From Propionibacteriaceae bacterium (lineage in GTDB: Bacteria; Actinomycetota; Actinomycetes; Propionibacteriales; Propionibacteriaceae), in the NCBI GenBank assembly GCA_031265875.1, contig JAISCA010000044.1, positions 20,163 through 84,162 of the forward strand: 64,000 nucleotides of DNA, in the 5' to 3' direction. The translations under genes and the position numbers were made by a program. The notes under the pieces are model-generated. The model was not told the origin of the DNA. It was given only the letters and a program-made list of their open reading frames with translations, and searched no databases. Positions 53,534-63,300 of the stretch are shown here, piece by piece (within the stretch, counting starts at the first letter, position 1; each line of letters starts with the position of its first letter).

Positions 53534-54652
53534 TCAGGCCTGAGGCGGCGCGGTCGAGTCGCGGACGAACAGCTCGGGGCTGACGACGACCCGGTGGACG
53601 GTCCGGCCAGGGTCGGCCAGCCGGGCCAACAGGAGGTCGACGGCGGTCCGGCCGATGGCTTCCCGGGCGGGGCGGATGGCGGTCAGGGCCGGGCTGAAGA
53701 GGGAGGCCACCTCGTCGTCGTACGCCACCAGTGAGATGTCTTGTGGCACCGCCAGGCCACGGGCCTCGAGTTGCTGGGCCAGACTCATGGCCTCACGGTC
53801 GGAATGGACCAATAACCCGGTCACGCCGGCTGACGTCAAACGGTCGATGACATCCTCCAAGGCGGCGGTGAAACCGGTTTGGCGATTGTCGGGGATGTCG
53901 AAGACGGGAGCCCGCTTGGCCGCCAGGCCTTGTTCGGCGCAGGTTCGGCTGAAGCCTGACGCGATGCCGGCGGCGTGGGGGCTGGTCGGGGTCGAGACCA
54001 GAGCCAAGCGGCGGTGGCCCAGGGCCAGGAGGTGGCGCACCGCCATGGCCGCGCCGAGCGGGAAATCGGTCGTGACCGACTCCAAGGGCAGGCCGGTCGA
54101 GGCTAGAGAGGCCTGACGCTCGACTAGGACCGAAGGAGTGGCCTGGGCCTCGATCCACTCCAGCACCTCGTCGGCCTGGGGACTGTCGGTGTTGGGGGCG
54201 GTGATGACGCCGACGCAGTCGGGCGAGTCGTAGATCGGCCGTAGGGTGGGCCGCTCGTCGACGCTCTCGTACGAGCCGCCCCGGAGCAGGAATTGCAGAC
54301 CGTGCTGACGGGCCGTGGCCTCGGCGCTGCGGGCCACCGTCGGCCAGTAGAAGTCGAGGGCGGGCACGAACATGGCCAGTCTGGCCCCGGGTCGCCCGGT
54401 CCAGCCGGTCGTACCCGCCGGGACCCCTTCGATCCCGGTGGGCGACTCGGGCCCGACGATGGCCTTGGCCCCGCCGTGCAGCCGTTCGATCAGCCCTTCG
54501 GCCTCCAGCAAGGCCAGATCGCGCCGCACTGTGGTGGGGGTGACGTTGAGGGTGCGGGCCAAATCGGCGATCCGGCCGGAGCCGTTACGGACCAGGGCGC
54601 TCAAGATCACGGCCCGGCGCTGGTCGGGCAACTCACGCCCAGCGGGTGTCAT
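53534..54652 (-). CDS. Hybrid regulator: DeoR-type HTH with a LacI-type sensor domain
   Basis: The protein has 372 residues. The N-terminal 60 residues (RRAVILSALVRNGSGRIADLARTLNVTPTTVRRDLALLEAEGLIERLHGGA, ends given) are a DeoR-family winged HTH, not the LacI HTH. From about residue 85 to the end it is a periplasmic-binding sensor of the LacI/GalR type (GHRRLALVSTPTSPHAAGIASGF, DISLVAYDDEVASLFSPALTAIRPAREAIGRTAVDLLLARL). It likely responds to a sugar or sugar derivative. A GAGGGA site precedes the ATG. It stands alone between the MBL gene and the WXG100 gene; the target is unknown. Confidence 0.82.
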   Translation of the reverse strand: MTPAGRELPDQRRAVILSALVRNGSGRIADLARTLNVTPTTVRRDLALLEAEGLIERLHGGAKAIVGPESPTGIEGVPAGTTGWTGRPGARLAMFVPALDFYWPTVARSAEATARQHGLQFLLRGGSYESVDERPTLRPIYDSPDCVGVITAPNTDSPQADEVLEWIEAQATPSVLVERQASLASTGLPLESVTTDFPLGAAMAVRHLLALGHRRLALVSTPTSPHAAGIASGFSRTCAEQGLAAKRAPVFDIPDNRQTGFTAALEDVIDRLTSAGVTGLLVHSDREAMSLAQQLEARGLAVPQDISLVAYDDEVASLFSPALTAIRPAREAIGRTAVDLLLARLADPGRTVHRVVVSPELFVRDSTAPPQA

Positions 54653-54848
54653 CTGTCACTCCCTCGATCTATCTTGCCAGGACAGCTTAGCTTGGCCAAG
54701 GCGAAAGGTGTGCGATTGTGATCGTTTTAGCGCGGGCTGGCCCGATCTTGACCAATCCGACACTGAAAGGGCTGGCCTGGCCGTTCAGGGGCTGGGCCTC
54801 GATCAGGGGTAAGGGCAGTCCGACGCTGAACGGGCCGGCTCCAGCCGG

Positions 54849-55706
54849 TCAGGGGCGGGGGTCGTCCAAGCGGTGGGTCTCGATCAGGGGCAGGGGAGCC
54901 CGCCTAGGACCGCGGGCGCGCAACTCGGCGTAAGCCAAGGCGATGCCACGTTCGGCCGTCGGACGGTCCCAGGGCCACTCCAAATGATCATGGTCGTAGA
55001 TCTGTTCCAGGGCCACCCCCTGGTGGTAGGCCCACTCGGTCTGGCCCCAGAGGGCGGCCAAGCCGGCCCGTTGGTGGCCGACCTGCCAGGGCTCGGCCAC
55101 CTGGCCGTGGCCGGGTACCACCAGGCTGTTCGGTTTGAGGGCGGCCCACAGGCTGTCCAAGCTCTTGACCCAGCCGTCCAGGGAGGACTCGGGGTCGAAC
55201 TGGGGCGCGCCGGCGGTCTCGATCAGATCGCCGACGAAGAAGAGGTCAGCTCCGGGCAGGGCCACCACCAGGTCGCCTAGGGTGTGAGCCGGTCCGAAGT
55301 GGGCCAACTCCAGCACCACACCGCCGCCGAGGTCGCGTAGACCGATCAAAGAGATGGTGCGGGCCGGGCCGGGCAAACGGTCTAAGTCCAAGCCGAGGTC
55401 GTGGGCGGCGGCGGCGGACTCGGCTCCCCGTAGGGCCGTCTGGCAGTCTTGGTGGCCGACCGTCTCCAGGTCGGCGAAGGCGGTCAAACCGAAGCTGTGG
55501 TCCCAGTGCCCGTGGGTCAAGGCCACCCCGGCCAGAGGCCGGTCGCAGACGGCGGCCGCGGCGGCTCGGATGCGCTCGCCTTGGGCCGGGCTGGAGCCGC
55601 TGTCGATCAGCCAGGCGCGGTCCTGCCCCACCACCAAACCGACATTGACTGATTCGGGCGGGGCCACCAGGAGGAAGATCCCGGGGCGCACCTGAGTGAA
55701 CTCCAC
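54849..55706 (-). CDS. MBL-fold metallohydrolase
   Basis: This 285-residue protein starts at GTG 55706 (leaderless). The HxHxDH motif is THGHWDHSFG, with further ligands in the FGPAHTLGDLVVALPGADLFFVGDLIE segment and in VVPGHG near residue 200. It lacks a signal peptide and is cytoplasmic. MBL enzymes of this shape include thioester and lactone hydrolases; the substrate is not clear. The gene's 3' end carries a partial duplication that continues into the spacer. Confidence 0.85.
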   Translation of the reverse strand: MEFTQVRPGIFLLVAPPESVNVGLVVGQDRAWLIDSGSSPAQGERIRAAAAAVCDRPLAGVALTHGHWDHSFGLTAFADLETVGHQDCQTALRGAESAAAAHDLGLDLDRLPGPARTISLIGLRDLGGGVVLELAHFGPAHTLGDLVVALPGADLFFVGDLIETAGAPQFDPESSLDGWVKSLDSLWAALKPNSLVVPGHGQVAEPWQVGHQRAGLAALWGQTEWAYHQGVALEQIYDHDHLEWPWDRPTAERGIALAYAELRARGPRRAPLPLIETHRLDDPRP

Positions 55707-55973
55707 GGCGTCAGCTTAACGGCGTCAGCTCCAAGACCGCCCCAGCGCTCGCTCGGCCAGGGCCTAGCGCGAGCGACGCGTTACGACTCTTGTTTCGGCG
55801 TATCGCGGTGACGAAGTGCTCGGTCGGCGGCTAGGACCGCGATCGAGCGGTGGCGGCGAGTACGGCGGCGGTGGGGCGGCGGCGGTGGGTCGGCGACAGC
55901 GAGAGGGGGCGATGGCCGGCCAAGATGGGTAGACTGGCACTCGACCAGTGTGAGTGCCAGGAGGAAGGTGACG
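55707..55973. promoter_or_regulatory. MBL/hrcA divergent promoter region
   Basis: This 267-nt spacer holds the leaderless MBL promoter TAAGCT (55713-55718, minus strand, 6 nt before GTG 55706) and an inverted repeat CGCTCGC/GCGAGCG at 55746-55775. The hrcA promoter TAGACT (55930-55935) overlaps the CIRCE element. The middle is GC-rich and appears empty. Confidence 0.6.
55934..55960. promoter_or_regulatory. CIRCE operator of hrcA-dnaJ
   Basis: CTGGCACTC-N9-GAGTGCCAG has perfect 9-bp arms with the standard 9-nt spacer. It differs from the consensus TTAGCACTC only in the first three bases of the arm. HrcA binds it, so heat-shock genes here are autoregulated. Confidence 0.92.
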
Positions 55974-56981
55974 ATGGACGATCGCAAACTAGCCGTCCTG
56001 CGCGCCATCGTGACTGACTATGTGCGCAGCCGGGAGCCGGTCGGTTCCCGGGCCCTGGTCGAGCGCCACCGCCTCGACGTCTCACCGGCCACCATCCGCA
56101 ACGACATGGCGGCGTTGGAGGACGAGGGGTACATCGCCCAGCCCCACACTTCGGCCGGCCGCGTGCCGACGGACAAGGGCTACCGCCTCTTCGTGGATCG
56201 TCTGGCCCAGATCAAGCCGTTGTCGCGGGCCGAGCGTTGCGCCATCTCGGCCTTCCTGGCCGGGGCGGTCGATCTGGACGACATCGTGACCAGGACGGTG
56301 CGCCTATTGGCCAAGGTCACCAGCCAGGTCGCCATCGTGCAATACCCAGTGGTGGTCTCGGCCGTCATCCGGCAAGTCGATCTGATCCGCCTGAACGGTT
56401 CGCGCGGTCTGGTCGTGCTGGTCAACTCGGCTGGCGCCGTGCGTCAGCACCACGTCGATCTGGGCGATTGCCGCGACGAGGATCTGAGCGCTCTGCGCCA
56501 GCGTTTGAACCAGGCCGTGGTGGGTTTGACGCCGGGTCAGGCGGCGGCCCGTCTGGGCGGTCTGGTCGAACAGGTCGAACCTGACGCCCGCGGCTTGGCG
56601 GCCAACCTGGCGGCCGGGTTGGCCGATCTCCTGGTGGCCGACTCGTCGACCCGGGTGGTGGTCGGCGGCGTCGGCAACTTGGCTCGTTTCACCGATCAGT
56701 TCGAGACCGCCATCAAGCCCGTCCTGGAGGCTTTGGAGGAGCAGGTCGTGCTGCTGCGGCTGCTGGGCGAGGCCACCAGCGAGGTGACCGTTCGGATCGG
56801 CCAAGAGAACGAGCACGTCAACTTGACCGCCGCCTCGGTGGTGGCCAGTCGCTACGGCGACTCGGACGAGACCTGGGCCAGTCTGGGCGTGGTTGGGCCG
56901 ACCAGCATGGACTATCCTTCGACGATGGCCTCGGTCAGAGCCGTCGCCCGTTACGTCAGCCAGATCTTGGCCGAAGGATGA
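55974..56981 (+). CDS. hrcA: Heat-inducible repressor HrcA
   Basis: The protein has 335 residues from ATG 55974 after [39 protein letters not shown] is the HrcA start, with the winged HTH ([41 protein letters not shown], ends given). The GAF-like part and the C-terminal [20 protein letters not shown] are typical. It represses the dnaJ operon through CIRCE and is released when GroEL is occupied by unfolded protein. Confidence 0.96.
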   Translation: MDDRKLAVLRAIVTDYVRSREPVGSRALVERHRLDVSPATIRNDMAALEDEGYIAQPHTSAGRVPTDKGYRLFVDRLAQIKPLSRAERCAISAFLAGAVDLDDIVTRTVRLLAKVTSQVAIVQYPVVVSAVIRQVDLIRLNGSRGLVVLVNSAGAVRQHHVDLGDCRDEDLSALRQRLNQAVVGLTPGQAAARLGGLVEQVEPDARGLAANLAAGLADLLVADSSTRVVVGGVGNLARFTDQFETAIKPVLEALEEQVVLLRLLGEATSEVTVRIGQENEHVNLTAASVVASRYGDSDETWASLGVVGPTSMDYPSTMASVRAVARYVSQILAEG

Positions 56982-56982
56982 G

Positions 56983-58134
56983 ATGAGTTCCGACTATTAC
57001 GCCACGCTGGGCGTCGGACGTGACGCCAGCCCGGAGGACATCAAGAAGGCCTATCGCAAGTTGGCCATGAGGTACCACCCCGATGTCGCCAGCGAGCCGG
57101 ACGCGGCCGAGAAGTTCAAACAGATCGGCGAGGCCTACGAGGTGCTGTCCGATCCGTCCAAACGCGACTTGTATGACCGGGGCGGCGACCCGCTGCAGAA
57201 CGGCGCTGGCTTCGCCCCCGGCTTCGGCGGCTTCGATTTCTCGACCATCGTGGACGCCATGTTCGGCGGCGCGGCCTCCGCCCGCGGCCCCCGTTCGCGG
57301 GTGGCCCGCGGCCAGGACCGCTTGGAGCGGGTGCGCTTGTCTCTGGTCGAGGCCGCCTTCGGCGCCACCACCGAGTTGCGGGTCGACTCGGCCGTGCTCT
57401 GTTCGACTTGCGGCGGGTCCGGGGCGGCGGACGGCGCCGCTCCGGTGGCCTGCGCCAATTGCCACGGCCGGGGTGAGATCAGCCAAGTCAAGCGTTCTTT
57501 CATCGGCGACATCAGGACCTCGACCCCCTGCCCGGCCTGCCGAGGCTTCGGCAGCGTCATCGAACACCCTTGCTCGGACTGTTACGGCGAGGGGCGGGTG
57601 CGGGCCCAGCGCACCGTCACGGTCAAGATCCCAGCCGGGGTGACGACGGGCAACCGGATCCGGCTGGAGGCGCACGGCGACGTCGGCCCGGGCGGCGGTC
57701 CGGCCGGCGACCTCTACGTCGAGTTGGCCGTCTCGGAGCATGAGTTGTTCTCCCGTCAGGGCGACAACCTAGAGGCCACCTTGGAGGTGCCGCTGACGGC
57801 GGCCGCCCTGGGGGCGACGGTCGAGATGCCGACCTTGGACGCCGAGCGGGAGGAGGCCGAGCCGGAGGAGGCCCAGGTCGAGGTCGAGATCCGGGCCGGC
57901 ACCCAGACCGGCACCCGAGTGGTGGTGCGCGGGCGCGGCGTGCCCAAGTTGCGCGGGCGCGGCCGGGGCGACCTCGGCATCACGATCATGGTGCGCACGC
58001 CGACTGAATTGGACGAGGCCCAGCGCGCCTTGCTCAGTCAACTGGCCGAGCTGCGGGGCGAGCAGACTCCGATCCTGCGACCGAAGCCGGCCAAGGGCGT
58101 CTTCTCCCGCTTGAAGGAAGCTTTCTCCGGGTGA
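56983..58134 (+). CDS. dnaJ: Chaperone protein DnaJ
   Basis: This 383-residue Hsp40 has the J domain ([30 protein letters not shown] with HPD), a G/F-rich linker, and four zinc-finger repeats [24 protein letters not shown] and CSDCYGEG. Two beta-barrel substrate domains follow. It stimulates DnaK ATPase. The start ATG 56983 is one base after the hrcA stop, so translation is coupled. Actinobacteria often carry this second DnaJ (DnaJ2) behind hrcA, with dnaK elsewhere. Confidence 0.96.
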   Translation: MSSDYYATLGVGRDASPEDIKKAYRKLAMRYHPDVASEPDAAEKFKQIGEAYEVLSDPSKRDLYDRGGDPLQNGAGFAPGFGGFDFSTIVDAMFGGAASARGPRSRVARGQDRLERVRLSLVEAAFGATTELRVDSAVLCSTCGGSGAADGAAPVACANCHGRGEISQVKRSFIGDIRTSTPCPACRGFGSVIEHPCSDCYGEGRVRAQRTVTVKIPAGVTTGNRIRLEAHGDVGPGGGPAGDLYVELAVSEHELFSRQGDNLEATLEVPLTAAALGATVEMPTLDAEREEAEPEEAQVEVEIRAGTQTGTRVVVRGRGVPKLRGRGRGDLGITIMVRTPTELDEAQRALLSQLAELRGEQTPILRPKPAKGVFSRLKEAFSG

Positions 58135-58871
58135 GCGACGGCTTCTTCTTGGCCGACTTGCCCTCAGATCTGGCCTTAGGCGGCCAGATGGAGCTGACGG
58201 GCCCTGAGGCCCATCACGCCGGCGTGGTGCGACGGCTGCGGCCAGGCGAGGTCGTGACCGTGGCCGACGGCGCCGGCCGGGGGGCGCGGGGGCCGGTTCT
58301 GACGGTCGAGCCTGGCCTGGTCCGGCTGAGCGTGGCCGAGGTCCTGGTCGCCCCACCGGCCCGGCCGCCCATCACCGTGGTCCAAGCCCTGCCCAAACAA
58401 GACCGGGGCGAGATCGCGGTCGATCTCATGACTGAGGTCGGGGTCGACGCCATCGTGCCTTGGCAGGCCGCCCGCTCGATCGTGCGTTGGTCCGGTCCCA
58501 GGGCGGCCAAGGCCCTGGAGCGCTGGCGGTCGGCAGCCCGCCAAGCGGCCAAACAAGCCCGCCGTTTGACTGTGCCGACGGTGGCCGAGCTGGCCTCGAC
58601 CGCCCAGGTGGTGGACTTGGTCGGCCGAGCCGGCCAGGCCGTGGTCTGCCACGAGTCGTCCAACCATCCGATCAGTCGGCTGCGGCCGGCGGAGGATCTG
58701 CCCCTGGTCTGTGTGATCGGGCCGGAGGGCGGTTTGGGGGAGGACGAGGTGGCCCAGTTGGCCCAGGCCGGGGCGGAGGTGGTCTGGCTCGGCCCGACCG
58801 TCTTGCGGACCTCGTTGGCCGGGTCGGTGGCAGTCACCCAGTTGAGACTATTGGCGGAGCTCGACCGGTGA
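58131..58871 (+). CDS. rsmE: 16S rRNA (uracil1498-N3)-methyltransferase RsmE
   Basis: This 246-residue SPOUT-class methyltransferase starts at GTG overlapping the dnaJ stop. [53 protein letters not shown] and the knotted SAM site [34 protein letters not shown] (ends given) are diagnostic. It methylates U1498 of 16S rRNA. Its stop overlaps the tgt start (GTGA). Confidence 0.95.
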   Translation: MSDGFFLADLPSDLALGGQMELTGPEAHHAGVVRRLRPGEVVTVADGAGRGARGPVLTVEPGLVRLSVAEVLVAPPARPPITVVQALPKQDRGEIAVDLMTEVGVDAIVPWQAARSIVRWSGPRAAKALERWRSAARQAAKQARRLTVPTVAELASTAQVVDLVGRAGQAVVCHESSNHPISRLRPAEDLPLVCVIGPEGGLGEDEVAQLAQAGAEVVWLGPTVLRTSLAGSVAVTQLRLLAELDR

Positions 58872-60199
58872 TCCAAGACGACTCGATGAACCAGGCCGGG
58901 CCAATCGGCGGAGTGGCGCCGGACCGGGTCGGCTCGGCCCGGCCGGGCGTCCCGGCGGCTGTGGCCCAAACCGGCTTCGGCTTCAGCGTCGGCACGACTC
59001 TGCCCGATCAGCCGGGCCGGACCGGTTCGATCAGCACTCCGCACGGGCCGATCGCGACACCGGCCTTCATCGTCGTCGGCACCCGGGCCAGCGTCAGGGC
59101 GGTGGCGCCGCGCGACCTGGTCGAACTGGGGGCTCAGGCCGTCTTGGCCAACGCCTACCATCTCTACCTCCAGCCCGGTCCGGAGCTGGTCGAACAGGCC
59201 GGCGGCCTGGCCGCCTTCATGGGCTGGAACGGTCCGACCATGACCGACTCGGGCGGCTTCCAGGTCCTCAGCCTGGGAGCTGGTTTCAAGAAGGTGCTGG
59301 CCATGGACACGGCCGGGTTGGCCAACGACGACGTCATCGCCCCGGGCAAGGACCGCCTGGCCCGGGTGGACGACGACGGCGTCACCTTCAAGTCGCACCG
59401 GGACGGTTCCAGGCACCGTTTCACCCCGGAGGTCTCGATGCGGATCCAGCACCAGTTGGGGGCCGACGTCATCTTCGCCTTCGACGAGTGCACCACTTTG
59501 ATGAACAGCCGGGCCTATCAGGAGCGCTCGCTGGAGCGGACCGAGGCCTGGGCTCAGCGTTGCCTGGCCGAGCACGCCCGGCTGACCGAGGAGCGGGTGG
59601 AACGGCCCTATCAGGGGCTCTTCGGGGTCGTCCAAGGGGCCCAGCACGAGGATCTGCGGCGCCGGGCGGCCAGCCGACTGGCCGCTTTGACAGCGGACGG
59701 TCTCAGCTTCGACGGTTTCGGCATCGGTGGCGCCCTGGAGAAAGAGAACCTGGGCCAGATCTGCCGCTGGGTGACCGATGAGCTGCCCGGGCACAAGCCA
59801 CGCCATCTGCTCGGCATCGCCGAGCCGGAGGACATCTTCGCCGGGGTCGAGGCCGGCGCCGACACCTTCGACTGCGTCAACCCCTCCCGCACCGCCCGCA
59901 ATGGCGCCATCTACACCCGGACCGGCCGCTACAACGTCGACACCTTGGCCAACCGACGCGCCTTCGAGCCCCTGGAGCCGGACTGCGACTGTTCGACTTG
60001 CGCCCAGCACAGCCGGGCTTATCTACACCACTTGGTCAAATCCAAGGAACTTTTGTTCTATACCCTGGCCACCATTCACAATGAGCGCTTCACCGTCCGC
60101 TTGGTCGACGACATCCGCCACTCCATCGAGGGGGGCTTCTTCGCCGACTTCCGGGACGATTTCCTGGGCCGTTACCTGCCCGGTCGCCGGCCGCGCTGA
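58868..60199 (+). CDS. tgt: tRNA-guanine transglycosylase (queuine tRNA-ribosyltransferase)
   Basis: The protein has 443 residues. The start GTG 58868 overlaps the rsmE stop; ATG 58886 is an alternative. The family blocks are ATPAFIVVGTRASVRAV, DSGGFQVLSLG (active site), FDECT, GLFGVVQGAQHEDLRRRAAS, GFGIGGALEKE and the zinc site CDCSTC...H near the C-terminus. It inserts a queuosine precursor at the wobble position of GUN tRNAs. It directly follows rsmE here; no other queuosine genes are in the window. Confidence 0.94.
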   Translation: MIQDDSMNQAGPIGGVAPDRVGSARPGVPAAVAQTGFGFSVGTTLPDQPGRTGSISTPHGPIATPAFIVVGTRASVRAVAPRDLVELGAQAVLANAYHLYLQPGPELVEQAGGLAAFMGWNGPTMTDSGGFQVLSLGAGFKKVLAMDTAGLANDDVIAPGKDRLARVDDDGVTFKSHRDGSRHRFTPEVSMRIQHQLGADVIFAFDECTTLMNSRAYQERSLERTEAWAQRCLAEHARLTEERVERPYQGLFGVVQGAQHEDLRRRAASRLAALTADGLSFDGFGIGGALEKENLGQICRWVTDELPGHKPRHLLGIAEPEDIFAGVEAGADTFDCVNPSRTARNGAIYTRTGRYNVDTLANRRAFEPLEPDCDCSTCAQHSRAYLHHLVKSKELLFYTLATIHNERFTVRLVDDIRHSIEGGFFADFRDDFLGRYLPGRRPR

Positions 60200-60271
60200 A
60201 GCGAATGAGGCGCCGGCCGCGATCTCAGGCTTCCATTCCGGGGCCGATCTTGACTAATGTGAACCTATGAG

Positions 60272-60301
60272 CCACTAGTCCGCAGACCATGCCATTAGTG
60301 G
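60272..60301. promoter_or_regulatory. Inverted repeat upstream of the GH43 gene
   Basis: CCACTA and TAGTGG form a 6-bp inverted repeat across an 18-nt spacer, 34 nt before the start codon. It is a possible operator; no regulator gene is adjacent. Confidence 0.35.
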
Positions 60302-60334
60302 ACAAAACAGCACATAGCGCAAGGAAGCGGTGCC

Positions 60335-63300
60335 ATGTCCCAGATCTCTTCGTCCACCCCCGTCGCGGAACCAGGCCGTCCCCGGTCGCGTCGCCGCTCC
60401 CCCCGCCTGGCCGGCCTGCTCGGTTTGGCCTTGGTGGCCGGTCTCCTGACCCCCGCCTTGGCGGCGGCGCCGGCCGCCGCCGTCACGCTGGCGCAGGTGC
60501 CGGCCCCGGACGGTTCGGTCTGGCTCGACGTCGACGGCCAGCCGATCAAGGCTCACGGCGGCTCGGTGGTGGCGGTGGAGGAGGCCCGGGTCGGGCTCGA
60601 CATCACCGGCGACGGAGCCATGGATCAGACGGTCTGGCTGTGGTACGGCGAAGACAAGACCGACGCCACCCGCCCGGTCAACGGCGTGCGCGGCTACTGG
60701 TCGACCGACCTGGTGAACTGGCACGACATGGGGCTGGTCCTGCCCACCCACCAGTTCTTCACCCTCCAGGTGACGGGCGGACAGGTCGTAGTCGATCAGG
60801 CCAAGGTCGACGCCATCAAGGCGACGGCTAATCTGACCGAGCCGACCGAGCAGATCGGTCAGGCCGAGATCGACCGGGCCCGCGCCTTCGTCGCGCCTTA
60901 CGTCGAGACCTGGACCGACCAAGCGGCCGGCCTGGCCGCCAGCTACGACGAGGCCAACCTGGCCAACGCCAGCTACCGCCTGAACGGCAATATCAACATC
61001 ATGGAGCGGCCCAAGCTGCTCTGGAACGCCAAGACCGGCCAATTCGTCATCATCTACCACGCCGACGGACCGCTGCCGGACAACGCCGATCTGGTGGCCT
61101 GGGTGGCCGGCGGCGGCGACCCGGCCGACACCAACGTGGGCAGCCGCTACTCCCGGGCCGAGATCGGTTTCGCCGTCTCCGACACGCCCTGGGGGCCCTT
61201 CCGGCTGGTCAACACCACCAAGATGAACTGGTCCACCGGCGTGCCCAACGCCGGTCGCGAGGGCGACTCGCGCGACATGACCGTCTTCCAAGACAGCGGC
61301 GTCCACACCGTCGACCCGGTGGCCGACGACGCCTACGCCGTCTACTCCTCGGAGATGAACAAGTGGATGTACATCTCCCGCCTCAACGCCGAGTACACCG
61401 GCCCGCTGGTCGAAGGCGAGGACGCCGCATTGGGCCAGGACTTCTCCAACCGGGTGCTGCCCGACGTCAACCGCGAGGCCTCCAGCGTCTTCAAGTACGA
61501 CGGCTGGTACTACATGCTGACCTCGGGCACCGACGGCTGGAACTCGACCGCCGTCATCGCCTACCGCTCCCGCTCCATGATCACGGACACGCCGGCCGTG
61601 GTGGGCAACAACAACGGCAACCCGGCCAGCGGCCAGTGGACCCGGCTCGATCCGGCCAACCCCTGCGTCGGAGTGAGCGGTCGCTCCGGCGTCGGCACCG
61701 CCGACCCCAGCCGCTGCTTCGACTCCCAGCCCACCTTCGTCATCGCCTTGGACCAGGATCAGGGTCAGTTCATCTACATGGGCGACCGCTGGATCACGGA
61801 GTCGAACGGCTCGGCCGGCGAGCGCTCGCGCTACGTCTGGGCCCCGATCCAGGTCGACTCCGAGCGGGCCAGTCTGACGGTCGAGAACGTCGGAGCCTTC
61901 AGCCCGACCAACGCCAGCCTGTACCGTCCCCTCAGTTTCGCTGAGCCCTTGGCTTTCCAAGCCCAGCCCGAGGACCGGGATAGCTTCAACCCGGTCTTCT
62001 CCGTCGCGGTCGACGGCCAGACCTACTCGGACTTGACCGCCGACTGGTCCCAATCCAACCTGGACGCCGCCTTCGCCAGCGGCGGTTGGCGCACCATCGC
62101 CGGTCACATCGCCACGCCGGGGTCACTGCAAGGCCGCTATCTGACCGCCTCGCTGAAGGTCGCCTCGGGCAATGTCTGCGCCGAGGCCTCTCTGATCGCG
62201 GCATCCTTCCACCAGACCTCCTATGGCACTTTCCCGGCCAGTTTGGCCTGCGACGGTGACATTGACACGGCTTGGTCGACCTGGGCCAGCGCCACGGCCC
62301 GGCAGGATCAGGTCAGCTTCACCTTGGAGTACGCCGCCGACTACAGCCTGCGCCAGGTCGCCTTCACTAACGCCGAGGGCACCATCGTCAGCTTGACCGT
62401 GCAGTGGCGCGACCCGGCCGACGGCGTCTGGAAAGACAGCTCGGCCGGAGTGGTCGTGCCCGCGGCCAACGGCGTCGCCACCGTGATCGAGTTCGAGCCC
62501 GTCGTGGCTGATGGCTTGCGCCTGATCTTCGAGACTCCCGGCTCGTATCTCAAGATCCCCGAGTTGCAGGTCTTGGGCCAGGCCAGCCTGGTCAACCTCT
62601 GTCAGGAACCGGGCAGCCAGGTCGAGGGCTCCTTCCATCAGACCAACTACGGCGTCTTCCCGGCCGCTTTGGCCTGCGACGGCGACTCCTCGACATCCTG
62701 GTCGACCTGGGCCTCCAGTGGCCAGGGCCGGGACCAGGTGACCTGGTCGGTGGTTTGGGTCGGCTCCCACCAAGTCGGCCAGGTCGCCTTCACCAACATC
62801 GAGGGCACCATCGCCCAGGTCGCGGTCTGGTACCAGTCCCCGGACGGCCTCTGGGCGCCGACCAGCGCCAGCGCCGCCCCGGTGGCGGCCAATAACAGTC
62901 TGACCAGCCTGAGCTTCGACCCGGTGGTGGCGACCGGCCTGCGCCTGGTCTTCGACACCCCGGGCTCGTACCTCAAGATCACCGAATTGGCCATCCCCGG
63001 CCAACCGGTGGAGGACACCCCCGAACCCGAGGAGCCGATCAGCCTGTCGCGTCCCGAACTGGTCTGCGGCGGCGACCTGCAGTGGGCCGAAGTCGGGCAG
63101 GAGTGCCGGCTCGACCTGACCGTGACGCCGGAGGCGACCGAGCTGACCTACCTCTGGTTCAGGGACGGCGGCCATTTGATCCCCGGCGCCGACGGGGCGT
63201 CGTACACCGTCCAGCCGGGCGATCAGGGCCTGGACATCGTGGTCAAGGTCATCGCCGGGGAGCCCGACCAGGCAGGGGAGTACGGCCAGGCCCAGGTCAA

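Noticed and set aside
60275..62107. 610-codon and following 588-codon open frames antisense to the GH43 gene
   Set aside because: They mirror the codon pattern of the real gene and contain no family motif.
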